Below are positions 17,040-25,491 of a DNA stretch of 64,000 bases, piece after piece (within the stretch, counting starts at the first letter, position 1; every line of letters begins with the position of its first letter). This stretch comes from JAFARZ01 sp035651595 (GTDB lineage Bacteria > Actinomycetota > Actinomycetes > Streptosporangiales > Streptosporangiaceae). The position numbers were made by a program, and so were the translations under genes. The notes under the pieces were generated by a model. The model did not search any database and had not been told where the DNA came from. It was given only the letters and a program-made list of their open reading frames with translations. The DNA is taken from positions 1 to 64,000 of the forward strand of contig DASRFJ010000207.1 in assembly GCA_035651595.1 (NCBI GenBank). The letters are read 5' to 3'.

Positions 17040-18197
17040 TTGAGTCCACCAATTCGCGCCCTTGCCGTGGCCTCCGGCATTGCCCTGGCGGCGCTGTCCG
17101 CGGCGGTCCCGGCCAACGCGTCGCCCGGGCCCGTTGTCACGATCGTGGCGCACGGGCTCAACGAGCCCAGGCACCTGACGTACGGGCCGGGCGGGCTGTA
17201 CGTCGCCGAAGGCGGCGCGGGCGGCACCTCGTGCACCACCGTCGACGGCGCGTCGTACTGCGAGGGCGAGACCGGATCGGTCGTGCTGGTGGAATCCTCC
17301 GGCGTCAAGACCGTGCTCGGCGGGCTGCCGTCGGCGATCGATCCCGACGAGGGGCCGGTGGGACCGGCCGCCGTGACCTTCGACCGCGGCAGGCTTGCGG
17401 TGCTGTTCCAGGACACCGCCGTGAACCAGGACGGGACCACGTCGGTGCGCGGACCGGGCGCCGGACTTCTGGGCAAGCTGCTGCTGGCGGTGCCGTTCGC
17501 CGGTCAGGCTGGCTGGTCCACCGGTCCCGACGTCGCCGCGTTCGCGGCCGCGCACCCGCAGGACCCGGCGACGCTGGGCGGGCCGCCCGGCCAGGAGAGC
17601 GCCTACGATTCCGACCCGTACGACATCGTGCCTTACGACGGCGGCTACGCGATCGCGGACGGTGCGGCCAACGACGTGCTGTGGTTGAGCCCGTCGGGCA
17701 GCCTGTCCGTGCTGGACCGGCTGCCGACCGAGCCGGAGACGGTGCCGGCCGGCGTGCTCGGGCCGGACCCGGTCACCATCGACGCCCAGGCGGTGCCGGA
17801 CTCGCTTGCCGTCGGTCCCGACGGGGCGCTGTACGTCGCCTCGCTTCCCGGGTTCCCCTCGCTGCCAGGAACGTCGCGGATCTACCGCCTGATGCCCGGG
17901 CACAAGCCCGCCGTCGTGGTGGCCGGCCTGACCGAGGCCACCGGCATCGCGTTCGACCGGCAGGGCCGGCTGCTCGTGACGGAGATCGACACCGCCGGCG
18001 GCCTGAGTTCGGGTAGCGCCCCGGGCGCCCTGCTGCGGGTAAGCCGCACCGGTTCGGTGTCGACGCTGCCGGTCACCGGGTTGTCGCAACCCACCTCGGT
18101 GGCGGTCGGACCAGACGGCTCGGTCTACGTGGACATCAACGGAGACTCGTCGACCGCGGGTTCCGGCGAGGTGCTGAAGATCACCGGCCTGGGCTGA
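17040..18197 (+). CDS. Secreted ScyD/ScyE-family beta-propeller protein
   Basis: About 385 aa. The N-terminus is a Sec-type signal peptide (PIRALAVASGIALAALSA, cleavage after VPANA). The mature protein has NHL/SMP-30-like blades: GLNEPRHLTYGPGGLYVAEG, PDSLAVGPDGALYVAS near residue 255, and QPTSVAVGPDGSVYVDING near the end. ScyD/ScyE proteins were named in the cyanobacterial scytonemin cluster but are common in actinobacteria; no activity is established. The TTG at 17040 has AGGAAGG eight bases upstream; GTG at 17031 is the alternative. Being secreted, it may act outside the membrane on a product or precursor (inference). Confidence 0.8.
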   Translation: MSPPIRALAVASGIALAALSAAVPANASPGPVVTIVAHGLNEPRHLTYGPGGLYVAEGGAGGTSCTTVDGASYCEGETGSVVLVESSGVKTVLGGLPSAIDPDEGPVGPAAVTFDRGRLAVLFQDTAVNQDGTTSVRGPGAGLLGKLLLAVPFAGQAGWSTGPDVAAFAAAHPQDPATLGGPPGQESAYDSDPYDIVPYDGGYAIADGAANDVLWLSPSGSLSVLDRLPTEPETVPAGVLGPDPVTIDAQAVPDSLAVGPDGALYVASLPGFPSLPGTSRIYRLMPGHKPAVVVAGLTEATGIAFDRQGRLLVTEIDTAGGLSSGSAPGALLRVSRTGSVSTLPVTGLSQPTSVAVGPDGSVYVDINGDSSTAGSGEVLKITGLG

Positions 18198-18292
18198 CGC
18201 CCCGCGCCCGGCCTCGCCCCGCGCCCGGCCTGGCCCCGCGCCCGGCCTGGGCTGACGCCCCACGCCCGGCCTCGCCCCGCCTCGCCCTCGCC
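18186..18292. repeat. GC-rich minisatellite spanning the ScyD-like stop codon
   Basis: Repeated CCCGCGCCCGGCCT units follow the stop. The stop context itself (GGCCTGGGCTGACGCCCC) appears twice, at about 18186 and again near 18246, showing tandem duplication of the gene end, as at the glycosyltransferase and eboF 3' ends. Confidence 0.75.
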
Positions 18293-18318
18293 GAAGCGCG
18301 CCCGTTTTGTCCCACATC

Positions 18319-18401
18319 AATGTGGTGGATTACCCCATCGTGGTAAATTAACCCTCGTAATCGAGGGTCGGACCTCCACAAAGGGGTAATCCACCACGTT
18401 G
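18319..18401. repeat. Solo internal hairpin of the MITE-like family
   Basis: Outer arms TGTGGTGGATTACCCC (18321-18336) and GGGGTAATCCACCACG (18383-18398) are perfectly complementary; an inner hairpin ACCCTCG/CGAGGGT (about 18351-18368) makes a branched palindrome. The same structure, diverged in sequence, occurs inside the elements at 35189-35272 and 59591-59673. Here it stands alone between convergent genes and could terminate both. Confidence 0.75.
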
Positions 18402-18431
18402 TTCCGCGATTTATCGCCGCCAGCGCTTCGG

Positions 18432-18833
18432 TTACGGGGCGAGTACCCAGGCGGAATCGTGGCGGGAGAATCCGATGTGCGGGTAATACTCGGTGGCCGC
18501 CGGCGCGGACAGGAGCACGATCTTCGCGCGCGGGGCGTGCTTCTGCGTCGCCTCGATGAGCGCTTTGCCAATGCCGGCCCGCTGGTACTCGCGGCTGACG
18601 GCGATGTCCGACAGATAGGTCACGTAGCAGAAATCCGATACGCTGCGCGCGATCCCCACGAGCGCGCCTCCGTCGCGACAGGTCAGTATCAGGTTGGCGT
18701 TCCGCACCATGTCGGTGAAACGTTCTTCGTCGGCAATCGGCCGGCGCTCACCGAGTCCCGAGGTCCGGTACACGCTCAGGACCTCGGCAACGTCCAGATC
18801 CGCCCCGTTCTCGCGCTCAATCGTCCAGGTCAC
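18432..18833 (-). CDS. GNAT N-acetyltransferase (hydrazine cassette, KinN/FzmQ-like)
   Basis: A 133-aa GCN5-type acetyltransferase with the acetyl-CoA loop REYQRAGIGKALIEAT near residue 80. By itself the family is generic. Its ATG overlaps the end of the lyase gene by 17 nt, and with the amidase and glutamine-synthetase-like genes it reproduces the kinamycin/fosfazinomycin set, in which this enzyme acetylates hydrazinosuccinate (published for those pathways; assignment here is inference from context). Confidence 0.82.
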   Translation of the reverse strand: MTWTIERENGADLDVAEVLSVYRTSGLGERRPIADEERFTDMVRNANLILTCRDGGALVGIARSVSDFCYVTYLSDIAVSREYQRAGIGKALIEATQKHAPRAKIVLLSAPAATEYYPHIGFSRHDSAWVLAP

Positions 18834-20106
18834 GAATATTTTCCAATCGCCTCAGGATGACGTCATGGTGAACCAGGAAGCGTTCCGGACGCAGCGGGCC
18901 TGGGTCAATTCCCTCGTCGCGGAGCATGGTACCGAGATGATCGCCGGATTCGATAGCGCGGTTAGCGGCCGCCTGGATGACCCGGTAGGCCGTTTCCCGT
19001 TCGGTGCCGTTTTCCAGCAGTTCGGCGAGCACCGCCGAACTGTATACCAGCCCGTTCGCGGAGTCGATGGCCGAGCGCATGCGGTCGGGGAACACCTCCA
19101 GCGCCGACACCAGATCGGCCGCGGCGGTCACCTGATAGTGCGCGGCCGTCATGGCGTCCGGCACGACCACTCGCTCGACCGACGAGTGAGACAGATCCCG
19201 CTCGTGCCACAGCGCCACGTCCTCGAGCATCATCCCCGCGTAGCCGCGCAGCATCCGGGCCAGCCCGCACAGCCGCTCGCTCGCCGTCGGATTCCGCTTG
19301 TGCGGCATCGCGCTGGACCCCTGATAGGCCGCGGTCCTGGCCTCGGCCACCTCGCCGACCTCGCTGCGCTGGAGCAGGCGCACCTCTACGGCGATCTGCT
19401 CCACGCACGCGCCGAGCGTCGCCACGGCCTGCACAAGCTGCGCATGACGGTCGCGAGCCACCACCTGACTCGGGGCTGGCTCGATACCGAGGCCGAGCTG
19501 AGCGCAGACGTATTCCTCGACGAACGGGTCGATGAGCGCGTAGGTGCCCACCGACCCCGAGATCGTCCCGACCGCGACGGCCTCGCGCGCCGCGGTCAGG
19601 CGCAGCGCGGACCTGTCGATGGCGAACGCGAACCGGGCGAGCTTGTGGCCGAACGTCACAGGCTCCGCGTGCATGCCGTGCGTTCGCCCGATGCACAAGG
19701 TGTCCCAGTGCTTGACCGCCTGCTCTGCCAGGACGCGGCGCAGCCGCGCCACGGCCGTCAGCAGCAGATCGGTCGCGGCGCCCAGATGGTGGCCGAAGGC
19801 GGTGTCGACGAGGTCGTAGCTCGTCATGCCCAGGTGCACCCACCGCGCCGAGTCGTCGGGAATGCCCTCGCAGAACGCGGCGAGAAAGGAAAGGATCTCG
19901 TGGTCTCGCTCGCGCTCGATCTCGGCCACCCGGGCCGCGGACGGCACCGCCGCGCGCCGTATATCGTCCAGCGCCTGTTCCGGCACCCTGCCGAGAAGGC
20001 ACTGTGCCTGCGTGGCTAGCACCTCCACCTTGGCCCAGGTAGCATAGCGGGCCTGATCTGACCACAGTTCCGCCATTTCTGGTCGCGCATAACGGGGTAT
20101 CATCAT
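18817..20106 (-). CDS. Adenylosuccinate-lyase-like enzyme (hydrazine cassette, KinM/FzmR-like)
   Basis: Fumarase/aspartase-superfamily lyase of 429 aa with the signature SSAMPHKRNPTASE near residue 265, IGRTHGMHAEPVTFGHK near 140 and TSYDLVDTAF near 90. Housekeeping PurB cleaves adenylosuccinate; in hydrazine pathways the homologue eliminates fumarate from N-acetylhydrazinosuccinate to give acetylhydrazine. The location among the other cassette genes supports the second role. ATG at 20106 has GGAAAG five bases before it; a second ATG follows directly. Divergent from the amidase across an operator-like site. Confidence 0.85.
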   Translation of the reverse strand: MMIPRYARPEMAELWSDQARYATWAKVEVLATQAQCLLGRVPEQALDDIRRAAVPSAARVAEIERERDHEILSFLAAFCEGIPDDSARWVHLGMTSYDLVDTAFGHHLGAATDLLLTAVARLRRVLAEQAVKHWDTLCIGRTHGMHAEPVTFGHKLARFAFAIDRSALRLTAAREAVAVGTISGSVGTYALIDPFVEEYVCAQLGLGIEPAPSQVVARDRHAQLVQAVATLGACVEQIAVEVRLLQRSEVGEVAEARTAAYQGSSAMPHKRNPTASERLCGLARMLRGYAGMMLEDVALWHERDLSHSSVERVVVPDAMTAAHYQVTAAADLVSALEVFPDRMRSAIDSANGLVYSSAVLAELLENGTERETAYRVIQAAANRAIESGDHLGTMLRDEGIDPGPLRPERFLVHHDVILRRLENIRDLDD

Positions 20107-20145
20107 TGACACTTTCCACGACCCAATCGTGACCTGACAAGCCCT

Positions 20146-20174
20146 GTTCGTCTGCTGCATTCCTACGGTTGAAC
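20146..20174 (+). promoter_or_regulatory. Operator-like palindrome, site 3 (GTTCGTC-N15-GTTGAAC)
   Basis: The right arm is perfect and the left arm differs at two bases; the 15-nt spacer starts TG and ends CG as at site 1. It lies in the roughly 110-nt gap between the divergent lyase and amidase genes and could control both arms of the hydrazine cassette. Confidence 0.5.
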
Positions 20175-20217
20175 ACCGCACTTGCGCGGCAATCGCGCGC
20201 TGTCCTTTAGTAGCGAT

Positions 20218-21666
20218 GTGTCTGTATCCACCGCCGCGATAAATGCATCCAGGATCTGCTCGGGTATTCATGAAACCCGGCAGTTCCTGCGCGACGGCCA
20301 TTCCACTGTCGGGGAACACGTGTCGTCGGTGCTCGCCGCCATTCATGAGACGGACGCCTGCCTTGGCGCGTTCGTCGCGGTGGCCGGCGAGCGAGCGCTG
20401 CGCGAGGCGCAAGCCGCGGATCGGCTGATCGCGGACCTCGGTGCGGACGCGTGGACCGGACGGCCGCTGCTCGGGGTCACGGTCGCGGTGAAGGATCTCA
20501 TTCAGACCGAGCAGCTGCCCACCGGGCGCGGCTCACTGCTGACCAACCGCCGCCCCGCGGCCGACGCACCCGTCGTGGCCCGCCTGCGAGCCGCGGGCGC
20601 GATCGTCGTCGGGAAGACGGCGACGTCAGAGCACGGCTGGAGCGCGAGCACGGTGAGCCAGGTGGCCGCCCCCACCCGGAACCCCTGGGATCCCGAACGC
20701 TCCGCGGGCGGGTCAAGCGGCGGTTCCGCCGCCGCGGTCGCCGCCGGGTTGTGTGACGCCGCGCTCGGCACCGACGGCGCGGGATCGATTCGCGTCCCGG
20801 CGGCGTTCTGCGGAGTGGTGGGCTACAAGCCGTCGTTCGGCAGGGTCCCGTACGTGCCGCCGTGCCCCGACCGGCTGGCGCACGTCGGCCCGCTCACGCG
20901 GACCGTGGCGGACGCCGGACTGATCACGTCGGTGCTGGCCGGGCCGCACCACGACGACCCCGACTCAGCGAGCGTCGGCACAGTCGGACAAGTCGGCCCG
21001 CCGCCGGCGGATGGCACAGCGCGGCGCCTGCGCATCGGCTGGATCGAGTTCCCGCGCACCACGCCAGGGGTCCGCGCGGTGAGCGAGCGGGCGCGGTCGC
21101 TGCTGACGACGCTGGGGCATCGGGTCGACTGGCTGGACGAGCCGTTCGCTGACCCGTACGGCGCCCTGGTGGATCTGGTGGCCGCCGCCGAGGCGGCCGG
21201 GACACGATCGGCCGACGAACAGTGGTGCGATCCGGGGCGCCTGGCGGTCGTGCGATACGGGCGGACGGTCAGCGGCGCCGCGGTCATGCGCGCCGAGCAG
21301 GTGCGGCTGGCGCTGCGGACGAGGCTGCGATCGGTCATGGACCGGTACGACCTGCTGGCCATGGCGACGGTTCCGGCCGAGCCCTTCGGCGTGGACGCGA
21401 TCGCCCCGGCCTGGGCCGCGAACCCGGCCGATCTGCAGTGGCTGGCGTGGACGCCCGCCACCTACCCGTTCAACCTGACCGGGCAGCCGGCGCTTTCTCT
21501 GCCCGTCGGCCGAGACGAGGCCGGGCTCCCGGTCGGCCTCCAGCTCGTCGGCCGGCCCGGCGAAGACGACCTGCTGCTTTCCGCGGCCAGCCGGATCGAG
21601 GCGGCACTCGGGCCGCTGCCCGCGCCACCCGTTCCGTCGCCCAACGACGAAACGAAAGGCAGTTGA
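20218..21666 (+). CDS. Amidase-signature enzyme (hydrazine cassette, KinK/FzmO-like)
   Basis: Amidase-signature hydrolase of about 482 aa with an apparently complete Ser-cisSer-Lys triad: Lys92 in VAVKDLI, the cis-Ser in AGGSSGGSA near residue 167, and nucleophile Ser190 in GTDGAGSIR. In the kinamycin/fosfazinomycin route such an amidase removes the acetyl group from N-acetyl-glutamylhydrazide to give gamma-glutamylhydrazine. GTG at 20218 was preferred because the N-terminal LRDG helix matches the family; an upstream TTG at 20182 is possible. It overlaps the next gene by one base. Confidence 0.85.
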   Translation: MSVSTAAINASRICSGIHETRQFLRDGHSTVGEHVSSVLAAIHETDACLGAFVAVAGERALREAQAADRLIADLGADAWTGRPLLGVTVAVKDLIQTEQLPTGRGSLLTNRRPAADAPVVARLRAAGAIVVGKTATSEHGWSASTVSQVAAPTRNPWDPERSAGGSSGGSAAAVAAGLCDAALGTDGAGSIRVPAAFCGVVGYKPSFGRVPYVPPCPDRLAHVGPLTRTVADAGLITSVLAGPHHDDPDSASVGTVGQVGPPPADGTARRLRIGWIEFPRTTPGVRAVSERARSLLTTLGHRVDWLDEPFADPYGALVDLVAAAEAAGTRSADEQWCDPGRLAVVRYGRTVSGAAVMRAEQVRLALRTRLRSVMDRYDLLAMATVPAEPFGVDAIAPAWAANPADLQWLAWTPATYPFNLTGQPALSLPVGRDEAGLPVGLQLVGRPGEDDLLLSAASRIEAALGPLPAPPVPSPNDETKGS

Positions 21667-23204
21667 TGATGCTGTCCCGGCCGTGGTCGCTTGCCGCCAC
21701 TGAGAGCAGCGTCGGACATCCCTCGTTCGTCGCCGAATTCGGCCTCTGGAACGACGCCCAGGCCGCGGTGGCCGAGCAGGTCGAGGCGGCGCTCGGCGAC
21801 GTCGACCTGGTGCGCGTCGCGTTCTGCGATCCGCACGGGCTGGCGCGTTCGAAGACGGTGACCGCCGCCACGTTCCGCACCGTCCTGCGCAACGGCATGG
21901 ACTTCAGCGCCGGACCGTTCCTGTTCGACACCGGCCACGCCGTCGCCATCGACTTCCGCGCCGACTCCGGCACCGACTCCAGCACGGGGATCAGCGAGAT
22001 CGCCGGCGGCGGGGACTTCGTGCTGGTCCCGGACCCGCGCACGTTCCAGGTACTGCCCAGCAACGGGAACGAACCGCGGACGGCATGGGTGCTCGGCGAC
22101 GAATACCTGCGCGACGGCTCCCCGCACCCGCTCGCCTCCCGTGACGTGCTGCGCCGGGTCTGCGCGCGGTACGCAAAGCGCGACCTGGCGCCGGTGATCG
22201 GGCTGGAGGTCGAGTGGTACCTCACGCGGCTGCTCGACGGTCCGCCGGGCAACGCCGGGAATGGCTTCGGCCGGCAGGGACCCGCGCCCGCCGTGGCCGC
22301 GATGAACGCTGGCTATCAGTTCAACCTGGACAGCAGCTACGACTCGGTGGCGGCCGTCGCGGATCCGCTGGCCGTGATGCTCATGTCGTTCGGACTGCCG
22401 CTGCGCACGATGGAGCACGAGTCCGGACCCGGCCAGCTGGAGACTACCTTCGCCCCGATGCTCGCGCTGGACGCCGCGGACGCGATGCTGCTGTTCCGCA
22501 CCCAGGTCAAGCAGTTCTGCGCGCGGCGCGGATACCACGCGTCGTTCATGACGCTGCCGCGCCTGGACAGCTTCGATCCCAGCGGCTGGCATCTGCATCA
22601 GTCCGTGACCAGCACGAAGACGGACAGCAACCTGTTCGCCGTCGGCGCCAGCGCGCAGGACGCGATATCCCCGGAGGGGGAGGGATACGTCGACGGGCTG
22701 CTGGCCCGCGCGCGGGAATTCTGCCTGCTGTCGGTGCCGACGGTCAACGGCTACCGCAGGCTCGCCCCGGAGTTCGCGCTGTCTCCGACGTCGGCCAACT
22801 GGCGCTTCGAAGACCGGACCGTGATGGTGCGGCTGCTCAGCAGCGGAAGCTCCACGCACGTGGAGAACCGGATCGGCGAACCGTGCGCGAACCCGTACCT
22901 CGCCATGGCCGCGCAGCTGTTCGCCGGCCTGGACGGCCTCGAGGCGGATCCGCCGGCCGTCGCCAAGCAGGCCGGTGAGCAGGCCGGTGAGCGCGACAGG
23001 CTGCCCCGGTCGCTACGCGAGGCGCTCGCGGCGTTCCGCGGCAGTGACCGCGCGACCGAACTGCTGGGCGCGCCGCTGAAGAACGGCCTGGTTCAGCTGA
23101 AGGAAAGCGAGGCGGCCCGGTTCGAAGCATGGTGCGCCGAGGAGCGGCCGCCCGCGGATGAAGTCACGGAATGGGAGCACCGCGAGTACTTCAGAGTTTT
23201 CTGA
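21666..23204 (+). CDS. Glutamine-synthetase-like ligase (hydrazine cassette, KinL/FzmN-like)
   Basis: A 512-aa type-I-related GS with VRVAFCDPHGLARSKTV near the N-terminus, GLEVEWYL near residue 180 (metal Glu), HESGPGQLETTF near 258, GWHLHQS near 303 and the RRLAPEFALSP substrate arginine region near 360. In the hydrazine pathway this family ligates acetylhydrazine to the gamma-carboxylate of glutamate with ATP. Two tandem ATG codons (21666, 21669) follow the amidase stop. A short AKQAGEQAGERD duplication near residue 437 is an internal 12-bp repeat. Confidence 0.85.
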   Translation: MMLSRPWSLAATESSVGHPSFVAEFGLWNDAQAAVAEQVEAALGDVDLVRVAFCDPHGLARSKTVTAATFRTVLRNGMDFSAGPFLFDTGHAVAIDFRADSGTDSSTGISEIAGGGDFVLVPDPRTFQVLPSNGNEPRTAWVLGDEYLRDGSPHPLASRDVLRRVCARYAKRDLAPVIGLEVEWYLTRLLDGPPGNAGNGFGRQGPAPAVAAMNAGYQFNLDSSYDSVAAVADPLAVMLMSFGLPLRTMEHESGPGQLETTFAPMLALDAADAMLLFRTQVKQFCARRGYHASFMTLPRLDSFDPSGWHLHQSVTSTKTDSNLFAVGASAQDAISPEGEGYVDGLLARAREFCLLSVPTVNGYRRLAPEFALSPTSANWRFEDRTVMVRLLSSGSSTHVENRIGEPCANPYLAMAAQLFAGLDGLEADPPAVAKQAGEQAGERDRLPRSLREALAAFRGSDRATELLGAPLKNGLVQLKESEAARFEAWCAEERPPADEVTEWEHREYFRVF

Positions 23205-23218
23205 GTGAAAGGGAAATA

Positions 23219-23551
23219 ATGCCCTGGGCAAAAGACACCACGCTCGCGAAAAGCGCGAGCCGTGCCGAGCGGATAGGCAGGCGAGCCCGCGAAGACGGCT
23301 GGAAGAAACCGCCTCGCCGCATTGAGACGTCAGAGTGCATAACGTGCGACACCTGTCTGCGGAACTGCCCGCCGGAGTTTGGCGCGATATTCGATCGCGG
23401 ACTCGATGTCGTGATCATTCCGGAACTGTGCTCAGGTTGCCCGGTCTGCGTCATGGTCTGCCCGGTCGACTGCATCTACGTCGACGAACAGTGGGCCGGT
23501 ACCGATCCCGAGATGTGGAACCACATCGAGCTGACCGCGGCGGTGCCATGA
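23219..23551 (+). CDS. Two-cluster ferredoxin of the hydrazine cassette
   Basis: A 110-aa protein with a basic N-terminus and two cysteine motifs, CITCDTCLRNCPPEFG near residue 40 and CSGCPVCVMVCPVDC near 72, fit for two Fe-S clusters. A ferredoxin accompanies the hydrazine genes in kinamycin- and lomaiviticin-type clusters. It overlaps the next start by ATGA, so the 634-aa protein is its likely electron-transfer partner. AAGGGAAATA precedes the ATG. Confidence 0.87.
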   Translation: MPWAKDTTLAKSASRAERIGRRAREDGWKKPPRRIETSECITCDTCLRNCPPEFGAIFDRGLDVVIIPELCSGCPVCVMVCPVDCIYVDEQWAGTDPEMWNHIELTAAVP

Positions 23552-25452
23552 CGCTGCCGATCCAGCGCGACCCCGCGGTGTCCCGCAAAGCGGCGCTGGC
23601 CAAGGCGCGGCAGAGCCGCCGGCCGAGCCGGCTGGGCAAGGCGGCGGGCGCCGCCGGCGCTCCCGACTTCGTGGTCGCCGGTGACGCCGGCTTCCCCGGG
23701 TTGCTCAAGCACACCTGGCAGCAGGCAGTCGACGCCCCCGACCTGCCCGCGGCGGTGGAGACCCTGCTCACGCTCGGCGGGCACGTGCCCGCCGACGTTC
23801 AGCTGCGGGCACTGCGCCTCGCGGACGAGTGCGCGCTGAGGGTGCTGTTCGGCAGGTCGTGGCGGACCGGCGATCAGCACCGTCCGGTGAACCCCCGCAA
23901 CGGACCGCCCGCGTTCCGCGGCGGACCACCCGCGTTCCGCGGCGAGATCGGGCTGACCACCAGCGGCCGGGTCGTCGTCCGGGTGCCGTCGGCCGGCCCG
24001 CTGCCGGCCGAGGAAGACCTCGTGGGCGGTGTGCTCCGGGTGACCTGGACCGGCCAGGCACTGCGGAACTACCAGGCCGAACTCAAGCGGCTCACCGCGC
24101 GGTACGCACATTCCGCGGCCGACTGCCGGGACTGGCTGACCGCGGCGGGTCAGCGCGGCAGGCATGACATGCTCGAGAACCTGAAGGAAGCGGCCCGGCG
24201 GACGGCGCCCTTCGTGCTGTACCAGGAGGGCAGGCAGTACACCAACTTCCGGGACCGGAACACGCTGACCGGGAAGACGCTGTGGCCCGGTCACCCGGAC
24301 TGCGTGCTGAGCAGCCTCCAGGACGTGCCCATCGAACTGTGGTCGGCCGGCGACGTCGTGGCGGTCGCGTGCCTGGCGCTGCTGGTGCGGTCGGCCGGTT
24401 TCGCGCGGATCGAGGAAGCCAACGGCACCCAGCTGACCCTCGATCACGTCGCCTGCCTGCTCGAACGGACGCGGGTTAAATACAACGCCGTGCCGGGCGG
24501 GCAGCCGGTTCACCGGGCCACCACGACCCGGATCGCCGAACTTGACGACCTGGCCCGCTCGCTCAGCCGCCGGCGCCGCTACCTCAAGCGAACCGTTCAG
24601 CTTTACCGCGAGATCCACGGTCCGCTCATGCACAAGATCGAGCAGGTCGCGGGCCCGGCCGGGACCGCCGCGTCGCGCCGGGAGACCGACCTCTGCACGC
24701 GGCTGACCGCGGTGCTCCCGGTCACCGGCCACAGCCTCGCCGAGCTTGGCGCGAGCGTCGCCGCCGGACCCGGCTGGCTCGCCGAGCCGCACGGCGAGTT
24801 CGGCACCGGGCTGGAGTCGCTGGTGTACCAGACCGTGCGGGCGGCGACGATGGCGTTCGACAGCGACTTCGCCATGAGCCGTGGCATCCGCTCGCTCAGC
24901 GCGCTGACCCGGGAGCTGCGCGCCGAACGGTGGGCTGAGATCACCACGTGGGACCTGCCGCATTTCTTCTGCTGTGTCGTGCCCGCGCCGGGCGCGCGGC
25001 GCTACTACGAGGGTTCCTCCTCGCGGCTGGCCGACACGGCCTGGGCCATTTCCTCCCGCATGCAGTACAACTCGTGGCACTTCCTGGTCGGCAACCTGCC
25101 GAAGGTTCCCGAGGTGATCGCCCGCGACTACTTCGTGCCCCCCACGATGCCGGACATCGCGTTCTACTCCGACCAGCACCACCACGGCCACGTCGCCGCC
25201 AGGGTGCGCTTCAGCATCCGCAGCCCGCAGACGGTCGAGGTGCTTGGCCGCATGTTCGACGGGTTCATCGACCTGCGGCTGCTTCGCTGCGCGGGCGTGC
25301 CGTTCGACGAGCAGGACCTGCTCGCCGCGCACCGGACGTCGGCATTCATCGCGAAGGCGACCGGCCTGGCCGCCTCGCTGGCGGCGCGCGGCAGGGACGT
25401 CGAGGTTACGTCGTTCGACTCGCAGTGGCACTGGGCCAAGGTGACCGCGTGA
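23548..25452 (+). CDS. Large protein of unknown function in the hydrazine cassette (candidate N-N bond step)
   Basis: 634 aa with no domain I can name. The basic N-terminus has Arg/Lys-rich residues 10-35; residues 110-125 hold a tandem repeat (GPPAFRG twice, from a 24-bp duplication); a mid-region CLERTRVKYN follows, and the C-terminal part has HFFCCVVPAP near residue 475 and SDQHHHGHVAARVRFS near 540, a possible metal site. Large uncharacterised proteins occur with the ferredoxin in the kinamycin/fosfazinomycin cassettes and are suspected in N-N formation. By position this is the counterpart (inference). Confidence 0.72.
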   Translation: MTLPIQRDPAVSRKAALAKARQSRRPSRLGKAAGAAGAPDFVVAGDAGFPGLLKHTWQQAVDAPDLPAAVETLLTLGGHVPADVQLRALRLADECALRVLFGRSWRTGDQHRPVNPRNGPPAFRGGPPAFRGEIGLTTSGRVVVRVPSAGPLPAEEDLVGGVLRVTWTGQALRNYQAELKRLTARYAHSAADCRDWLTAAGQRGRHDMLENLKEAARRTAPFVLYQEGRQYTNFRDRNTLTGKTLWPGHPDCVLSSLQDVPIELWSAGDVVAVACLALLVRSAGFARIEEANGTQLTLDHVACLLERTRVKYNAVPGGQPVHRATTTRIAELDDLARSLSRRRRYLKRTVQLYREIHGPLMHKIEQVAGPAGTAASRRETDLCTRLTAVLPVTGHSLAELGASVAAGPGWLAEPHGEFGTGLESLVYQTVRAATMAFDSDFAMSRGIRSLSALTRELRAERWAEITTWDLPHFFCCVVPAPGARRYYEGSSSRLADTAWAISSRMQYNSWHFLVGNLPKVPEVIARDYFVPPTMPDIAFYSDQHHHGHVAARVRFSIRSPQTVEVLGRMFDGFIDLRLLRCAGVPFDEQDLLAAHRTSAFIAKATGLAASLAARGRDVEVTSFDSQWHWAKVTA

Positions 25453-25491
25453 CCGCGGTCGCCGAACAATCGACCATGAAGGAGTAAAACT

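Noticed and set aside
18817..20106. Housekeeping adenylosuccinate lyase (purB)
   Set aside because: The signature alone would allow it, but overlap with a GNAT gene and linkage to amidase, GS-like and ferredoxin genes fit the hydrazine cassette better.
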